NCBI RefSeq assembly: GCF_013170705.1 | Contig: NZ_CP033334.1 | Span: 1,837,501-1,901,500 of the forward strand | Reading direction: 5' to 3' | From: Mesorhizobium loti | Lineage (GTDB): Bacteria > Pseudomonadota > Alphaproteobacteria > Rhizobiales > Rhizobiaceae | DNA length: 64,000 nucleotides | Part shown: piece after piece, positions 8,330 to 17,551 of the stretch | How positions within the stretch are numbered: the stretch's first letter is position 1 | Layout of the letters: the number at the start of each line of letters is the position of its first letter | Position numbers and translations under genes: made by a program | Notes under the pieces: model-generated | Told to the model about the DNA's origin: nothing | Database searches by the model: none | The model's input: only the letters and a program-made list of their open reading frames with translations

Positions 8330-9940
8330 CTAGCCAGCCAGATATGTGTCCGCCCAGTTCGAGACAGCCCAGCGCGGATTGTTGGCGATGTTGCCCACCG
8401 TGTCGCGCGCGACGCTGATGAAGCTCCATTCGGCGACGTTGATCAGCGGCAGGTCGGCTGTCACCTCCTTCTGGAACTCCTTGTAGAGGTCGGTGCGGGC
8501 CGTGGTGTCGAGCGTTTCCGAGGCCTTGGTGATCAGCGCGTCGAGCGCATCGTTCTTGTAGCCGCCCTGGTTGGAGAACGGCACGCCATCGGGAATGCCG
8601 CTCTGCACCAGGATGGTGGTCGAGATCGCCGGGTCGCCGCGGAATACGGGCGGGCCGACGGCGAGATCGAAGGCATGGTCGGTGTAGACGGCCTTGATGT
8701 GCGCGGCGGAATCGTTGTTGACCAACTGCGCGTCGATGCCGATGGCTGCCAGTGCCTGGCGCAGATAGTCGCCGAACTGCTTGGTCTCGTTGAAATAGGG
8801 CGCCGGCAAAAGTTTCAGCGTGAAGCGCTTGCCGTCCGGGCCTTTCTTGTAGCCGGCTTCGTCGAGCAACGCGTTGGCCTTGGCGACGTCGAAGGCATAG
8901 GTCGGCACGTCGGCGGTGTAGAATTGCGGATCGTTCTTCGGCACCGGACCGGTGGCAGTCGCGGCATAGCCGAGGAACACCGTCTTGACGACGAAGTCCT
9001 TGTCGATGGCGTGCGCGATGGCCTGGCGCACTTTCAGATCGGCCAGTTCCTTGCGGCGATGGTTGATCTCGACGACGAGCTGATAGGTCAGTCCCTCATA
9101 GCCCTTGGAGATCACCTTCAGGCCGGGCACCTTGGAGATGCGGTCGAGGTCGGCCAGCGGCACGGCGGAGAAGGCGGCGAGCTGGATCTCCTCGGCTTCG
9201 AGCGCGCTCGCCGCCGAGGTGCGGTCGGGCAGAACCTGGTAGATGATCTCGTCGAGATAGGGCTCGTCCTTCCCCCAGTAATCGGTGTTCTTGATCAGCC
9301 GATAATACTGGCCGGCCTTGTACTCGCCGAACCTGAACGGGCCGGTGCCGATGGGGGCGGTGTTGGCCGGGTTGTCCTCGATCTTGCCGACTTCGTAGAC
9401 GTGTTTCGGCACGACACTGCTCAGCGCCGGCAATGCGTTGCGGATCAGCTGGAACGGGGTCGGCCTGGCGAATTTGAAGACGGCGGTGAGATCGTCAGGC
9501 GTCTCCACGCTGGCAAGGTCCTTGAACACGGTGCGGCCGAGGTTCTGCAGCGGCTTCCAGATCTGCAGCGCCGAGAAGGCGACGTCGGCGGAGGTGAACG
9601 GCTTGCCGTCATGCCATTTGACGCCTTCGCGCAGTTTGAACGTCGCCGAGAGCCCATCGGCGGAACCTTCCCAGCTCAGCGCCAGGCGTGGCGCGAGCCC
9701 GTCCTTGCCATCGAAGGAGGCTTCGGCCAGCGTTTCGACGATCTTGCTGGAGATGAAGAAGACGCCGTTGGAGGCGACGATCGCCGGGTTGAGGTTGCGC
9801 GGTTCGGAGTCCGCGGCCAATACCAGCCGTCCACCCTTCTTCGGCGTCTGCGTCCAGCCCAATGTCGGCATGGCCGTGGAGGCCAGAAGCATCGCCGAGC
9901 CGGCAAGCATCGTGCGTCTGGAAATCGTGGAACCTGGCAT
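8330..9940 (-). CDS. ABC transporter substrate-binding protein, family 5 (peptide/opine)
   Basis: A 536-residue periplasmic binding protein of the DppA/OppA class. The start at 9940 has a good ribosome binding site (GAGAGGACGGAG) and gives a Tat-like leader, SRRTMLAGSAMLLAS, with a hydrophobic core. The mature part contains the family 5 signature region (GVKWHDGKPFTSADVAFS, residues ~100-120), then PIGTGPFRFGEY and a late RQAIAHAIDK block. It is the first gene of the Dpp-like operon. Its upstream region, shared with the divergent M24 peptidase gene, carries TGGT-N3-ACCA operators. The ligand could be a peptide, opine or sugar-amino conjugate. Confidence 0.93.
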   Translation of the reverse strand: MPGSTISRRTMLAGSAMLLASTAMPTLGWTQTPKKGGRLVLAADSEPRNLNPAIVASNGVFFISSKIVETLAEASFDGKDGLAPRLALSWEGSADGLSATFKLREGVKWHDGKPFTSADVAFSALQIWKPLQNLGRTVFKDLASVETPDDLTAVFKFARPTPFQLIRNALPALSSVVPKHVYEVGKIEDNPANTAPIGTGPFRFGEYKAGQYYRLIKNTDYWGKDEPYLDEIIYQVLPDRTSAASALEAEEIQLAAFSAVPLADLDRISKVPGLKVISKGYEGLTYQLVVEINHRRKELADLKVRQAIAHAIDKDFVVKTVFLGYAATATGPVPKNDPQFYTADVPTYAFDVAKANALLDEAGYKKGPDGKRFTLKLLPAPYFNETKQFGDYLRQALAAIGIDAQLVNNDSAAHIKAVYTDHAFDLAVGPPVFRGDPAISTTILVQSGIPDGVPFSNQGGYKNDALDALITKASETLDTTARTDLYKEFQKEVTADLPLINVAEWSFISVARDTVGNIANNPRWAVSNWADTYLAG

Positions 9941-10130
9941 GATCGAACTCCGTCCTCTCCGCGACCCCTTCGGGCGCGACAACACCCCTCGAATGCCGGC
10001 GTCGGCATCCTTGCGGCGGCGATTATGAGCCTTGCCGAGGGTTTCGCCAGAGACGGAATTGGCGCATCCTCGCTTGGCTTTGAAATTTTCGTCCGCTGGA
10101 CCAGTTTGACAGAACGGATCCAGGTTCACC

Positions 10131-10149
10131 AATCTGGTAGGACCAGATT
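10131..10149. promoter_or_regulatory. GntR (FadR-type) operator, site 1
   Basis: AATCTGGTAGGACCAGATT is a perfect 8+8 palindrome with a 3-base centre, matching the TGGT-N3-ACCA half-sites known for the FadR/PdhR/LldR branch of GntR regulators. It lies between the divergent binding-protein gene (start 9940) and the M24 peptidase gene (start 10308). Confidence 0.75.
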
Positions 10150-10207
10150 TGGCGCATATGCGACAGATGACGAGTTGGTGACCGTCCGGCAGCGCCGGTC
10201 ACGTATT

Positions 10208-10222
10208 TCTGGCTAGACCAGA
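10208..10222. promoter_or_regulatory. GntR (FadR-type) operator, site 2
   Basis: TCTGGCTAGACCAGA is a perfect 5+5 inverted repeat that fits TGGT-N3-ACCA with one mismatch (C for T). It lies 75 bp from site 1 and ~90 bp before the M24 gene start, so the pair brackets the divergent promoter region. Confidence 0.6.
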
Positions 10223-10307
10223 GTGGGCAAAATGGTGCAGATTTGATCCGCAGCCAAGGGATATGGGCGAAACAGCATCGATCCCAGGCAAATTCAGGGA
10301 GAGAGAT

Positions 10308-11495
10308 ATGAATATTGCGCCGGGCAAGAATGCCGTCAGCAATATCCCATTTGACCAGGCGAGGGTCGACCGGCTGATGGAGGAGGCCGGCATCGATGTG
10401 CTGCTCGCAACTTCCAAGCACAACACCCAGTACCTGCTCGGCGGCTACAAGTTCATCTTCTTCGCCGCCATGGATGCGATCGGCCACAGCCGTTACCTGC
10501 CCATCGTCGTCTACGAAAAGGGCGGCCCGGATCACGCGGCCTATATCGGCAACCGCATGGAAGGCGGCGAGCACCAGAACCATCCGTTCTGGACACCGAC
10601 GCTGCACGCCGCCTGCTGGGGCACGCTGGACGCCGCCAATCTTGCCGTCGAACATCTGCAAAAGATCGGCAAGGCCGGTGCCCGCATCGGCATCGAGCCC
10701 GGCTTCCTGCCGTCGGATGCCTACACGCTGATCCGCAAGGCGCTGCCGGAAGCGAAGCTGATCGACGCGACCGACATGCTGGAACGCATGCGCGCCATCA
10801 AGACCGACGCCGAACTGGAGAAGTTGCGCACCGCCTCCGAACTGATCACCGATTCCATGCTGGCGACCATCGGCTGGGCGCGCGAAGGCACGACCAAGGT
10901 CGAGATGATCGAACATTTGCGGCGCGAGGAAACCAATCGCGGCGCGCATTTCGAATATTGCCTGCTGACGCTGGGTTCAAGCCACAACCGCGCCGCCTCA
11001 CCGCAGGCTTGGAAGAAGGGCGAGGTGCTGTCGATCGATTCCGGCGGCAATTACCACGGCTATATCGGCGACCTCTGCCGGATGGGCATTCTGGGTGAAC
11101 CGGACGCCGAACTGGAGGATCTGCTGGCCGAGGTCGAGGCGGTGCAGCAGGCGGCGTTCTCGAAGGTCAGAGCGGGCACGCTGGGCGGTGACATGATTTC
11201 GCATGCCGAAGGCGTGCTGAAGAAATCCAAGGTCGCGGCCTATACGGATTTCTTCGCCCACGGCATGGGCCTGATCACGCATGAGGCGCCATTCCTGATG
11301 ACCAACCATCCGGTGACCTATGAAGGCACCTATGCGGCCAAGCCGCTGGAAAAGAACATGGTGCTGTCGGTCGAGACGACCATGCTTCACCCGACACGCG
11401 GCTTCATCAAGCTGGAGGATACGCTTGCGGTGACGGACGCTGGCTATGTGATGTTCGGTGATCGCGGCAGGGGATGGAACCGGGGTGGTCTTTAA
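10308..11495 (+). CDS. M24-family aminopeptidase/creatinase-like protein
   Basis: A 395-residue protein with an N-terminal creatinase-type domain (to ~155) and a C-terminal pita-bread M24 domain. Probable metal ligands are visible in order: Asp in SIDSGGNYHGYIGDL (two Asp), His in FFAHGMGLITHE, Glu in VETTMLHP and Glu in IKLEDTLAV. The family cleaves Xaa-Pro bonds or hydrolyses creatine-like C-N bonds. The ATG at 10308 follows AGGGAGAGAG at ideal spacing, which decides it over an in-frame ATG 45 bases upstream. Divergent from a peptide/opine transporter with shared operators, it may process what that system imports. Confidence 0.9.
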   Translation: MNIAPGKNAVSNIPFDQARVDRLMEEAGIDVLLATSKHNTQYLLGGYKFIFFAAMDAIGHSRYLPIVVYEKGGPDHAAYIGNRMEGGEHQNHPFWTPTLHAACWGTLDAANLAVEHLQKIGKAGARIGIEPGFLPSDAYTLIRKALPEAKLIDATDMLERMRAIKTDAELEKLRTASELITDSMLATIGWAREGTTKVEMIEHLRREETNRGAHFEYCLLTLGSSHNRAASPQAWKKGEVLSIDSGGNYHGYIGDLCRMGILGEPDAELEDLLAEVEAVQQAAFSKVRAGTLGGDMISHAEGVLKKSKVAAYTDFFAHGMGLITHEAPFLMTNHPVTYEGTYAAKPLEKNMVLSVETTMLHPTRGFIKLEDTLAVTDAGYVMFGDRGRGWNRGGL

Positions 11496-11509
11496 CGTCG
11501 AACGCCGCC

Positions 11510-11650
11510 GCCGCCCCTCATCTGGCTGCCGCCATCTTCTCCCCGTAGAACGGGAGAAGGGTGCAGCGTCGATAGCAGCGCTTTCTCACAGTCACTATAC
11601 GGGGAGAAATGTCCGGCAGGACAATGAGGGGCAGCGCTGCCCTCGCATAA
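11510..11650. repeat. Family C intergenic repeat between convergent genes
   Basis: The stretch opens with GCCCCTCATC and closes with a GATGAGGGGC-like arm (ACAATGAGGGGC), with inner TTCTCCCCGTAGAACGGGAG and ACGGGGAGAAATGTCCGGC hairpins. It fills the gap between the convergent M24 and cupin genes, where it could act as a bidirectional terminator. Confidence 0.65.
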
Positions 11651-11652
11651 AT

Positions 11653-12087
11653 CTAGTCGGTCAGTTGCCCCGCTGGGATCAGCCTGAAATCCGGCAACTC
11701 ACGCAGCACCAGTTCCGGCCCAGCCGGTGAATAGACAACGAAGAGCTGCATCGGTTCATCGCCAGTGTTCAGAGTCGAATGAAACCGGCTTTCCGGCACA
11801 TAGATGGTGCAGCCGGGGCCGACCTTCGCCACCACCGGATTGCCGTTCTCGTCCTCGACCATCTGCTCGCCATGGCCCGAGATGACGAAGATGATTTCTT
11901 CCGCGCCCGGATGGTTGTGGCGGGTGTGGCCCTTGCCGGAAGGCAGGTCGACGACGCCGCCGGAAAAGCGGGTAGCGCCATTCACTTCCGGTGCCACCGT
12001 CAGCGCCAGCCTGCCCCAGTCGAAGCCGAAGGCGCTGACGTCCTTCGGATAGACAAACACCTTGCTCTTGTCCGTCATCTCTCTCAT
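11653..12087 (-). CDS. Cupin-domain protein
   Basis: A 144-residue single-cupin protein. The metal-binding motif is [20 protein letters not shown] (residues ~50-70, His-x-His plus Glu) and the second motif lies near the [10 protein letters not shown] stretch, which supplies another His. No signal peptide. Its start overlaps the stop of the Tm-1-like TIM-barrel gene by four bases, so it is co-translated with that gene. Cupins of this kind are isomerases, epimerases or dioxygenases acting on small acids or sugars; the substrate here is unknown. Confidence 0.85.
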   Translation of the reverse strand: MREMTDKSKVFVYPKDVSAFGFDWGRLALTVAPEVNGATRFSGGVVDLPSGKGHTRHNHPGAEEIIFVISGHGEQMVEDENGNPVVAKVGPGCTIYVPESRFHSTLNTGDEPMQLFVVYSPAGPELVLRELPDFRLIPAGQLTD

Positions 12088-12947
12088 CCCTTCTTTTTCT
12101 TCGTGGTCGCTGTGTCGCCCAGTGTGACAGCCTTGAAATCGGCCGTCTGTCTGGCGATCGCGGCTTCCGCCGGCAGCCGCTCCATCGAACTCGCGCCGTA
12201 GAAGCCATGCAGGCCCTTGGCGCGAGACAGAATGTAGCGGGCGTCATCCGGCATCGAGATCGGGCCGCCATGGCAAAGCAGGATGACATCCTTGCGCACC
12301 GAGCGTGCCGCCTCGGCGATGGCGTCGATCGCGACCACGCAGTCGTCGAGCGACTTGGCCGAGGTGGCGCCGATCGAGCCGCCCGTCGTCACGCCCATAT
12401 GGGCAACGACGATGTCGGCGCCGGCCTTGGTCATGGCGCGGGCCTCGTCGGGGTTAAAGACATAGGGCGTGGTCAAGAGGTCGAGCTTGTGCGCCTCGGC
12501 GATCATGTCGACCTCGAGCCCGAAGCCCATGCCGGTTTCCTCGAAACTCTGCCGCATGGTGCCGTCGAACAGGCCGATGGTCGGAAAGTTCTGCACACCG
12601 GAAAAGCCCATCGTCTTCAGCTCGGCCAGAAGCAGCGGCATGATGACGAAGGGATCGGTGCCGTTGACGCCGGCCAGCACCGGTGTCTTCTTGACCACCG
12701 GCAGCACCTCATAGGCCATTTCCTTGACGATCTCGTTGGCATTGCCATAGGCAAGCAGGCCGGCGGCGGAGCCGCGACCGGCCATGCGATAGCGGCCGGA
12801 ATTGTAGATGATGATCAGGTCGATGCCGCCGGCTTCCTCGGCCTTGGCCGACAGGCCGGTGCCGGCGCCGCCGCCGACGATCGGCACGCCCTTGTCGATC
12901 ATTCCACGGAATTTCTTCAGTATGTCCTTGCGCGGTATTGCGGGCAT
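12084..12947 (-). CDS. Tm-1-like TIM-barrel protein (PEP-hydrolase/PEP-mutase-like superfamily)
   Basis: A 287-residue cytosolic TIM-barrel protein of the family annotated as phosphoenolpyruvate hydrolase-like. Recognisable blocks are [22 protein letters not shown] text at residues ~15-35, [20 protein letters not shown] (48-67), [10 protein letters not shown] and the C-terminal [15 protein letters not shown]. In plants this domain is the C-terminal half of the tomato Tm-1 protein, and in other bacteria it is fused to the UPF0261 domain encoded by the next gene. Here the two are separate genes 11 bases apart. The reaction is not established. Confidence 0.85.
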   Translation of the reverse strand: MPAIPRKDILKKFRGMIDKGVPIVGGGAGTGLSAKAEEAGGIDLIIIYNSGRYRMAGRGSAAGLLAYGNANEIVKEMAYEVLPVVKKTPVLAGVNGTDPFVIMPLLLAELKTMGFSGVQNFPTIGLFDGTMRQSFEETGMGFGLEVDMIAEAHKLDLLTTPYVFNPDEARAMTKAGADIVVAHMGVTTGGSIGATSAKSLDDCVVAIDAIAEAARSVRKDVILLCHGGPISMPDDARYILSRAKGLHGFYGASSMERLPAEAAIARQTADFKAVTLGDTATTKKKKG

Positions 12948-12958
12948 TTCTTGGAACC

Positions 12959-14155
12959 TCAGTGTCTGGCTATTTCGAGAAAAGCCGCGACCGCGGCCCT
13001 GGCGAATTCGGGGTCGTTGATGTGCAATGGCAAGCGCGTGACGCGGCGGTTGGCGCTTGGCTTGATCGAGCGCTCGATGGCTTCGAACAACACAGCGTCG
13101 GCCTGTTGATCGAAGAAGGCACCGCCCTCGATGTCGAGTGCCGAGACGCCTTTTTCAGGAATGAGAAAATGCACCGGCCCCTCGCAGAGGGAGAGCCTGG
13201 TGCCGATCCACTCACCGATCGCGCGGCATTCGTCCGCGCTTGTGCGCATAAGCGTGACGTTGGGATTGTGCTCGTAGAAAAGCCGGCCGCGATCGCGTTC
13301 CGGTATGGTCGACGGCGCCCAGAAGTTGACCATGTCGAGCGCGCCGACCGAACCGACATAGGGTAGCTTGCTGCGGGCGATCGCGCCGAAGCGATCCTCC
13401 GTTGCCGGCAACACGCCGCCGAACAGGAGGTCGCAAACCTCGGTCGTCGTGATGTCGATGACACCGGACAGCAGGCCGCTGTCGGCCAGCTTTTCCATGC
13501 TGCGGCCGCCGGTGCCGGTGGCGTGGAAGACCATGCAATCATATCCGGAGCGCAGCTGGCCCGCGATCGCCGTCACGCAAGGCGTGGTGACGCCGAACAT
13601 GGTGAGCCCGATCGACGGCTTGCCGTCGGGCGCCGGCGCCGGGCTTGTCGCCATGCCCGATATCGCCTGGGCGGCGTTGTGCAGCACGACGCGGGAAAGC
13701 CTATTCAGCCCCGCCATGTCGGTCACCGATGGCATCATGATGATGTCGGAGACGTCGACATAAGGCGCCGTGTCACCGGAGGCGAGCGTCGAGACCATGA
13801 GTTTCGGCAGACCGAGCGGCAGCGCACGCATGCCCGACGTGATGATTGAGGTGCCGCCGCCGCCGCCTATGCCGATTACGGCGGCGATGTCGCTTCGCGA
13901 TCGGACGAAGCGGGTGAAGGCGGTGCCCATGGCGGCAACCGCGGCGCCACGGTCATCGCCGCCGAGCACGGCCGCGCTGCCGTCAGGATGATGACCGGCC
14001 ACCTGCTTCGCGCTGATGTCGACGGGAACGCTTGAAGCACGTGTTCCGACATCAACGCGAGAAACGGCAGCGCCCGTGGCGGCGATAGCGTCCGCCAGGA
14101 AGGCAAGTTCCTCGCCCTTGGTGTCGGCGGTGCCCACGACGTAGATGCGCTTCAT
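12959..14155 (-). CDS. Tm-1-like ATP-binding domain protein (UPF0261)
   Basis: A 398-residue protein of the UPF0261/Tm-1 N-terminal family. The start [20 protein letters not shown] is conserved in the family, so 14155 was preferred over an in-frame ATG at 14200. Typical blocks follow: [25 protein letters not shown] glycine loop near 95-115, [18 protein letters not shown], and [15 protein letters not shown]. Known members bind ATP, and the tomato homologue binds a viral replicase. It is the first gene of an operon with the TIM-barrel partner and a cupin, and diverges from a TetR gene across ~50 bases. Confidence 0.9.
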   Translation of the reverse strand: MKRIYVVGTADTKGEELAFLADAIAATGAAVSRVDVGTRASSVPVDISAKQVAGHHPDGSAAVLGGDDRGAAVAAMGTAFTRFVRSRSDIAAVIGIGGGGGTSIITSGMRALPLGLPKLMVSTLASGDTAPYVDVSDIIMMPSVTDMAGLNRLSRVVLHNAAQAISGMATSPAPAPDGKPSIGLTMFGVTTPCVTAIAGQLRSGYDCMVFHATGTGGRSMEKLADSGLLSGVIDITTTEVCDLLFGGVLPATEDRFGAIARSKLPYVGSVGALDMVNFWAPSTIPERDRGRLFYEHNPNVTLMRTSADECRAIGEWIGTRLSLCEGPVHFLIPEKGVSALDIEGGAFFDQQADAVLFEAIERSIKPSANRRVTRLPLHINDPEFARAAVAAFLEIARH

Positions 14156-14194
14156 GGGCGGTTCCCAGGTCATTGCAAATTTTTGAGACGCGCG

Positions 14195-14207
14195 TATCAT
14201 ATTGATA
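14195..14207. promoter_or_regulatory. Candidate TetR operator between divergent genes
   Basis: TATCATATTGATA is an inverted repeat (TATCA-N3-TGATA) in the ~50-base gap between the UPF0261 gene and the TetR gene. It overlaps the TetR start codon region, a position typical for autoregulation. Assignment to this TetR is inference. Confidence 0.45.
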
Positions 14208-14902
14208 TGGATATCTCACGTCAACGAGCCACTGCACGCGACGACACGGAGCGGGGAAGCGGCCAGGCCGCCGAGCGTGGACCCCGGGCGCGCACGAAAC
14301 GCCTGATGCTTGAGACGGCGATACGGTTGATGCAGGCGGGCGTCACGCCGTCGGTGAGCGAGGTGGCGGAAGCGGCGCAGGTTTCCCGCGCCACGGCCTA
14401 CCGCTATTTCCCCAGCCAGGCGGCATTGGTGCAGGCCGTCGTCGACGAGGGGCTGGGACCAATCCTGACCTGGCAATCGACCTCTGCCGACGCCGAGCGC
14501 AGGGTCGCGGACCTGTTCGACACGGCGATGCCGCGCATCGAGGCTTTTGAGGCGACGTTCAAGGCGGCGCTGAAACTGTCGCTCGATCAATGGGCGCGAC
14601 GCCAGGCCGGTACGCTGGGCGGCGAGCCGGCCTTCACGCGCGGTCATCGCGTCGATTTGCTGCAGCAGGCGATCGCGCCGCTCAAGGGCCATTTGCCGCC
14701 GCGCGACTTCAAGCGTCTGGCGCAGGCGCTGTCGCTGATCTTCGGCGTCGAGGTGCTGATCGTGCTCAAGGATATCTGGGGTCTGGACAGCCGCAAGACG
14801 CGGTCCGTCGCGCAATGGGCGGCAGGCGCCCTGGTGCGCGCGGCGGTGGCGGAATCGATTGGTGATGGAGGCGACGACGGCTCAGGGGTGGCCATGAAGT
14901 AG
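14207..14902 (+). CDS. TetR/AcrR-family transcriptional regulator
   Basis: A 231-residue regulator. The N-terminal ~30 residues are polar and variable. The HTH (residues ~30-80) reads [20 protein letters not shown], then [20 protein letters not shown], the TetR recognition helix with YRYF. The C-terminal helical domain (~85-220) is unassigned. It is divergent from the Tm-1-like/cupin operon and probably represses it. An alternative ATG lies 24 bases upstream at 14183. The gene ends just before a GntR-type operator belonging to the next operon. Confidence 0.9.
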   Translation: MDISRQRATARDDTERGSGQAAERGPRARTKRLMLETAIRLMQAGVTPSVSEVAEAAQVSRATAYRYFPSQAALVQAVVDEGLGPILTWQSTSADAERRVADLFDTAMPRIEAFEATFKAALKLSLDQWARRQAGTLGGEPAFTRGHRVDLLQQAIAPLKGHLPPRDFKRLAQALSLIFGVEVLIVLKDIWGLDSRKTRSVAQWAAGALVRAAVAESIGDGGDDGSGVAMK

Positions 14903-14907
14903 GATCT

Positions 14908-14924
14908 ATCTGGTTCGACCAGAT
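14908..14924. promoter_or_regulatory. GntR (FadR-type) operator, site 3
   Basis: ATCTGGTTCGACCAGAT, a perfect 7+7 palindrome with a 3-base centre, starts six bases after the TetR stop codon. It pairs with site 4, 175 bp downstream, in the 357-base gap that precedes the sugar ABC operon. Nothing else recognisable is in this gap. Confidence 0.75.
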
Positions 14925-15068
14925 TTGCATGTCGACTATCAATATTATCCCTGACGCAGGGAGCTGTGCAACACCCTTGCGTATCATTGAGTAGGAAAAT
15001 CATTGGAAAACAGGCAGATAAAGCCTGGATTCCGTCGGAATGGCCAGCCCCGTCTTCCAAGAAAGGGC

Positions 15069-15101
15069 TTGACGACGACGCAAAATTGGTAATACCAGAT
15101 T
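15069..15101 (+). promoter_or_regulatory. Promoter overlapped by GntR operator, site 4
   Basis: TTGACG (15069-15074) and TAATAC (15090-15095) are spaced by 15 bases, and TGG directly before TAATAC resembles an extended -10. The operator AATTGGTAATACCAGATT (15084-15101) covers the -10, so binding would block transcription of the ABC operon starting at 15260. The same arrangement recurs at 31279-31311. Confidence 0.6.
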
Positions 15102-15259
15102 AGAAAAGAAAAGTGGATCAAGTGAGGGCTGCGATCCATTTTCCGGCAGGGCGAGGAGGCCCGGAACCGGAAAGGTGCGATCACGGGAGGAACTACCAGG
15201 GCCGGCTTCGTCGCCGGCTCGTACGACAAGGTAGAATGCGCACAAGGGAGGAAATCATT

Positions 15260-16576
15260 ATGCGCAAGTTAGTGACCAGCATGCTTGCTGGTATCGGCTT
15301 AACGCTTGCCTGCGGAACGTCCGTCTACGCGCAGGAAAAGTCGCTCACCATCTTCTGGGCGGAATGGGATCCGGCCAATTACCTGCAGGAACTCGGCAAC
15401 GAGTACGAGAAGGAAACCGGCGTCAAGATCACGGTGGAGACCACGCCGTGGGCCGACTTCCAGACGAAGGCCTTCACCGAGTTCAACGCCCATGGCGACG
15501 CCTATGACCTGGTCGTCGGCGACTCGCAATGGCTGGGCGCCGGCTCGACCGGTGGCCACTATGTCGACCTGACGGACTTCTTCAAGAAGCACGATCTCGG
15601 CAATGTCATGGCGCCGGCGACGGTGAAATATTACGCCGAATATCCCGGCAACAGCGGCAAGTACTGGGCCATTCCGCTCGAAGGCGACGCCGTCGGCTGG
15701 TCCTACCGCAAGGACTGGTTCGAGGATCCCAAGGAGAAGGAAGCGTTCAAGGCCAAGTATGGCTACGACCTCGATGTGCCGAAGGATTTCAAGGCGCTGC
15801 GCGACATAGCCGAGTTCTTCCATCGGCCCGACCAGAAGCGCTACGGCATCGCGATCTATACCGACAATTCCTATGACGCGATGGCAATGGGCTTCGAGAA
15901 CGCGCTGTTCTCCTACGGCGGCGAGCTGGGTGACTATGCGACCTACAAGGTCGATGGCCACATCAATTCCGACAAGGCCGTAGCCGCGCTCGACGCCTAC
16001 AAGGAACTCTACAAGTTCACGCCTCCCGGCTGGGCCAAATCGTTCTTCGTCGAGGACAACCAGGCGATCACCGAGAACCTGGCGGCGATGAGCATGAACT
16101 TCTTCGCTTTCTTCCCCTCGCTGATCAACGAGGCCTCGAACCCGAACGCCAAGAACACCGGCTTCTTCGCCAACCCGCCGGGACCGAATGGCGACCAGTT
16201 CGCCGCACTCGGCGGTCAGGGCATCTCCGTCATCTCGTACTCGAAGAAGCAGGACGAGGCGATGAAGTTCCTTGAATGGTTCATCAAGGACGAGACCCAG
16301 AAGAAGTGGGCGGCCCTTGGCGGCTACACCTGCAGCGCGGCGGTGCTCAAATCGCCGGAATTCCAGAGCGCAACGCCTTACAACAAGGCCTTCTACGAGA
16401 CCATGTTCAAGGTGAAGGACTTCTGGGCTGTGCCGGAATACGCCGAACTGCTGCAGCAGCTCAACCAGCGCATCTACCCCTACATGATCGGCGGCGACGG
16501 TACCGCCAAGGAAACGCTGGACGCGCTGGCCGCAGACTGGAACGCGACGTTCAAGAAGTACGGCCGCGTTCAGTAA
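15260..16576 (+). CDS. Carbohydrate ABC transporter substrate-binding protein (family 1)
   Basis: A 438-residue periplasmic sugar-binding protein. The ATG at 15260 follows AAGGGAGG and starts a clear Sec signal peptide (RKLVTSMLAGIGLTLACGTS, cleavage after VYA near residue 24). The mature protein carries the family 1 opening SLTIFWAEWDP, FQTKAFTEFNAHGDAYDLVV and a C-terminal Trp-rich tail. It is the first gene of a six-gene operon with two permeases, a small membrane protein and two ATPases, an order resembling the rhizobial glycerol-type transporter. The promoter overlaps a TGGT-N3-ACCA operator. The ligand is probably a polyol or sugar; it cannot be read from sequence. Confidence 0.93.
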   Translation: MRKLVTSMLAGIGLTLACGTSVYAQEKSLTIFWAEWDPANYLQELGNEYEKETGVKITVETTPWADFQTKAFTEFNAHGDAYDLVVGDSQWLGAGSTGGHYVDLTDFFKKHDLGNVMAPATVKYYAEYPGNSGKYWAIPLEGDAVGWSYRKDWFEDPKEKEAFKAKYGYDLDVPKDFKALRDIAEFFHRPDQKRYGIAIYTDNSYDAMAMGFENALFSYGGELGDYATYKVDGHINSDKAVAALDAYKELYKFTPPGWAKSFFVEDNQAITENLAAMSMNFFAFFPSLINEASNPNAKNTGFFANPPGPNGDQFAALGGQGISVISYSKKQDEAMKFLEWFIKDETQKKWAALGGYTCSAAVLKSPEFQSATPYNKAFYETMFKVKDFWAVPEYAELLQQLNQRIYPYMIGGDGTAKETLDALAADWNATFKKYGRVQ

Positions 16577-16588
16577 CAATCATGCCTC

Positions 16589-16625
16589 ACGGAGGGGGCG
16601 GTGGTGCCTCCTCCGTTTCTTTTTC
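16589..16625 (+). terminator. Attenuator hairpin between binding protein and permease genes
   Basis: ACGGAGGGGG pairs with CCTCCTCCGT across a short loop, followed by TTTCTTTTTCT. Lying just after the binding-protein stop, it probably lets most transcripts stop there, giving an excess of binding protein over membrane components. Confidence 0.7.
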
Positions 16626-16644
16626 TGCAAATGGGAGAGGGGTC

Positions 16645-17550
16645 TTGGCGACCACGATGATCACAACGCTGGACAGGTCCTCGCGGGCGGCCACGCGCGG
16701 CCTGAGCGACATTTCGATCCGCAACCTCTTCATTGTTCCGACGGTCCTGTTCCTGATCGTCTTCAACATCTTTCCGCTGATCTATTCGCTTGGCTATTCC
16801 TTCACCGACTTCCGGGCCTCGACCAACGCGCCGGCGAATTTCGTCGGGCTGCAGAATTATCGCGACCTGCTCAACGATCCCTATGTCTGGTCCAACTTCG
16901 CCATCACGGCGAAATACGTCATCATCTCGGTCGCCGGTCAGCTGCTTGTCGGTTTCGGCGTGGCGATGCTGCTCAACCGCGACATCCCGCTAAAGGGCCT
17001 TATCACCACGCTGCTGCTGCTGCCGATGATGCTGTCGATGGCTGTTGTCGGCTTGTTCTGGAAGCTTCTCTACGACCCGTCGTGGGGCGTCATCAACTAT
17101 GCGCTCGGGCTCGGCAATTTCGAGTGGCTGGCCGATCCCAAGATGGCGCTCTACGCCGTCGCGCTGACCGACATCTGGATGTGGTCGCCCTTCGTCATGC
17201 TGTTGTCGCTGGCAGGACTCTCGGCGGTGCCGAAGCATCTCTACGAGGCCGCCGCGATCGACCGCGCCGGGCCGTTCTATACGTTCTTCCGCATCACGCT
17301 GCCGCTGGTGGCGCCGATCCTGATGATCGCGGTCATTTTCCGTACCATGGAAGCGTTCAAGACTTTCGACCTCGCCTACATCCTGACCAGCCAGCCGACG
17401 GCTGAACTGATCTCGATCCGGCTCTACAAGATGGCGTTCCAGGAATGGCAGACCGGGCGCTCCTGCGCGATGGCCTACATCGTGCTGATCATGGTGCTGG
17501 CCATCACCAACATCTACGTCAAATACCTCAACAAGGTGAAGGAGCGCTGA
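16645..17550 (+). CDS. Carbohydrate ABC transporter permease (MalF type)
   Basis: A 301-residue permease with six predicted membrane spans, starting with NLFIVPTVLFLIVFNIFPLI. The EAA motif reads YEAAAIDRAGPFYTFFRITLP (residues ~205-225). The start is uncertain: TTG at 16645 lies 7 bases after GGAG, while the next ATG at 16657 is rather far from it, so TTG is preferred. The stop is one base before the ATG of the second permease. It forms the transmembrane pore with that gene's product. Confidence 0.9.
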   Translation: MATTMITTLDRSSRAATRGLSDISIRNLFIVPTVLFLIVFNIFPLIYSLGYSFTDFRASTNAPANFVGLQNYRDLLNDPYVWSNFAITAKYVIISVAGQLLVGFGVAMLLNRDIPLKGLITTLLLLPMMLSMAVVGLFWKLLYDPSWGVINYALGLGNFEWLADPKMALYAVALTDIWMWSPFVMLLSLAGLSAVPKHLYEAAAIDRAGPFYTFFRITLPLVAPILMIAVIFRTMEAFKTFDLAYILTSQPTAELISIRLYKMAFQEWQTGRSCAMAYIVLIMVLAITNIYVKYLNKVKER

Positions 17551-17551
17551 G

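Noticed and set aside
6950..10216. A 1088-codon open frame on the plus strand opposite the Dpp-like operon
   Set aside because: It is antisense to well-supported ABC genes, has repetitive Arg/Gly/Asp/Gln-rich text and no domain; it is a by-product of high-GC codon use.
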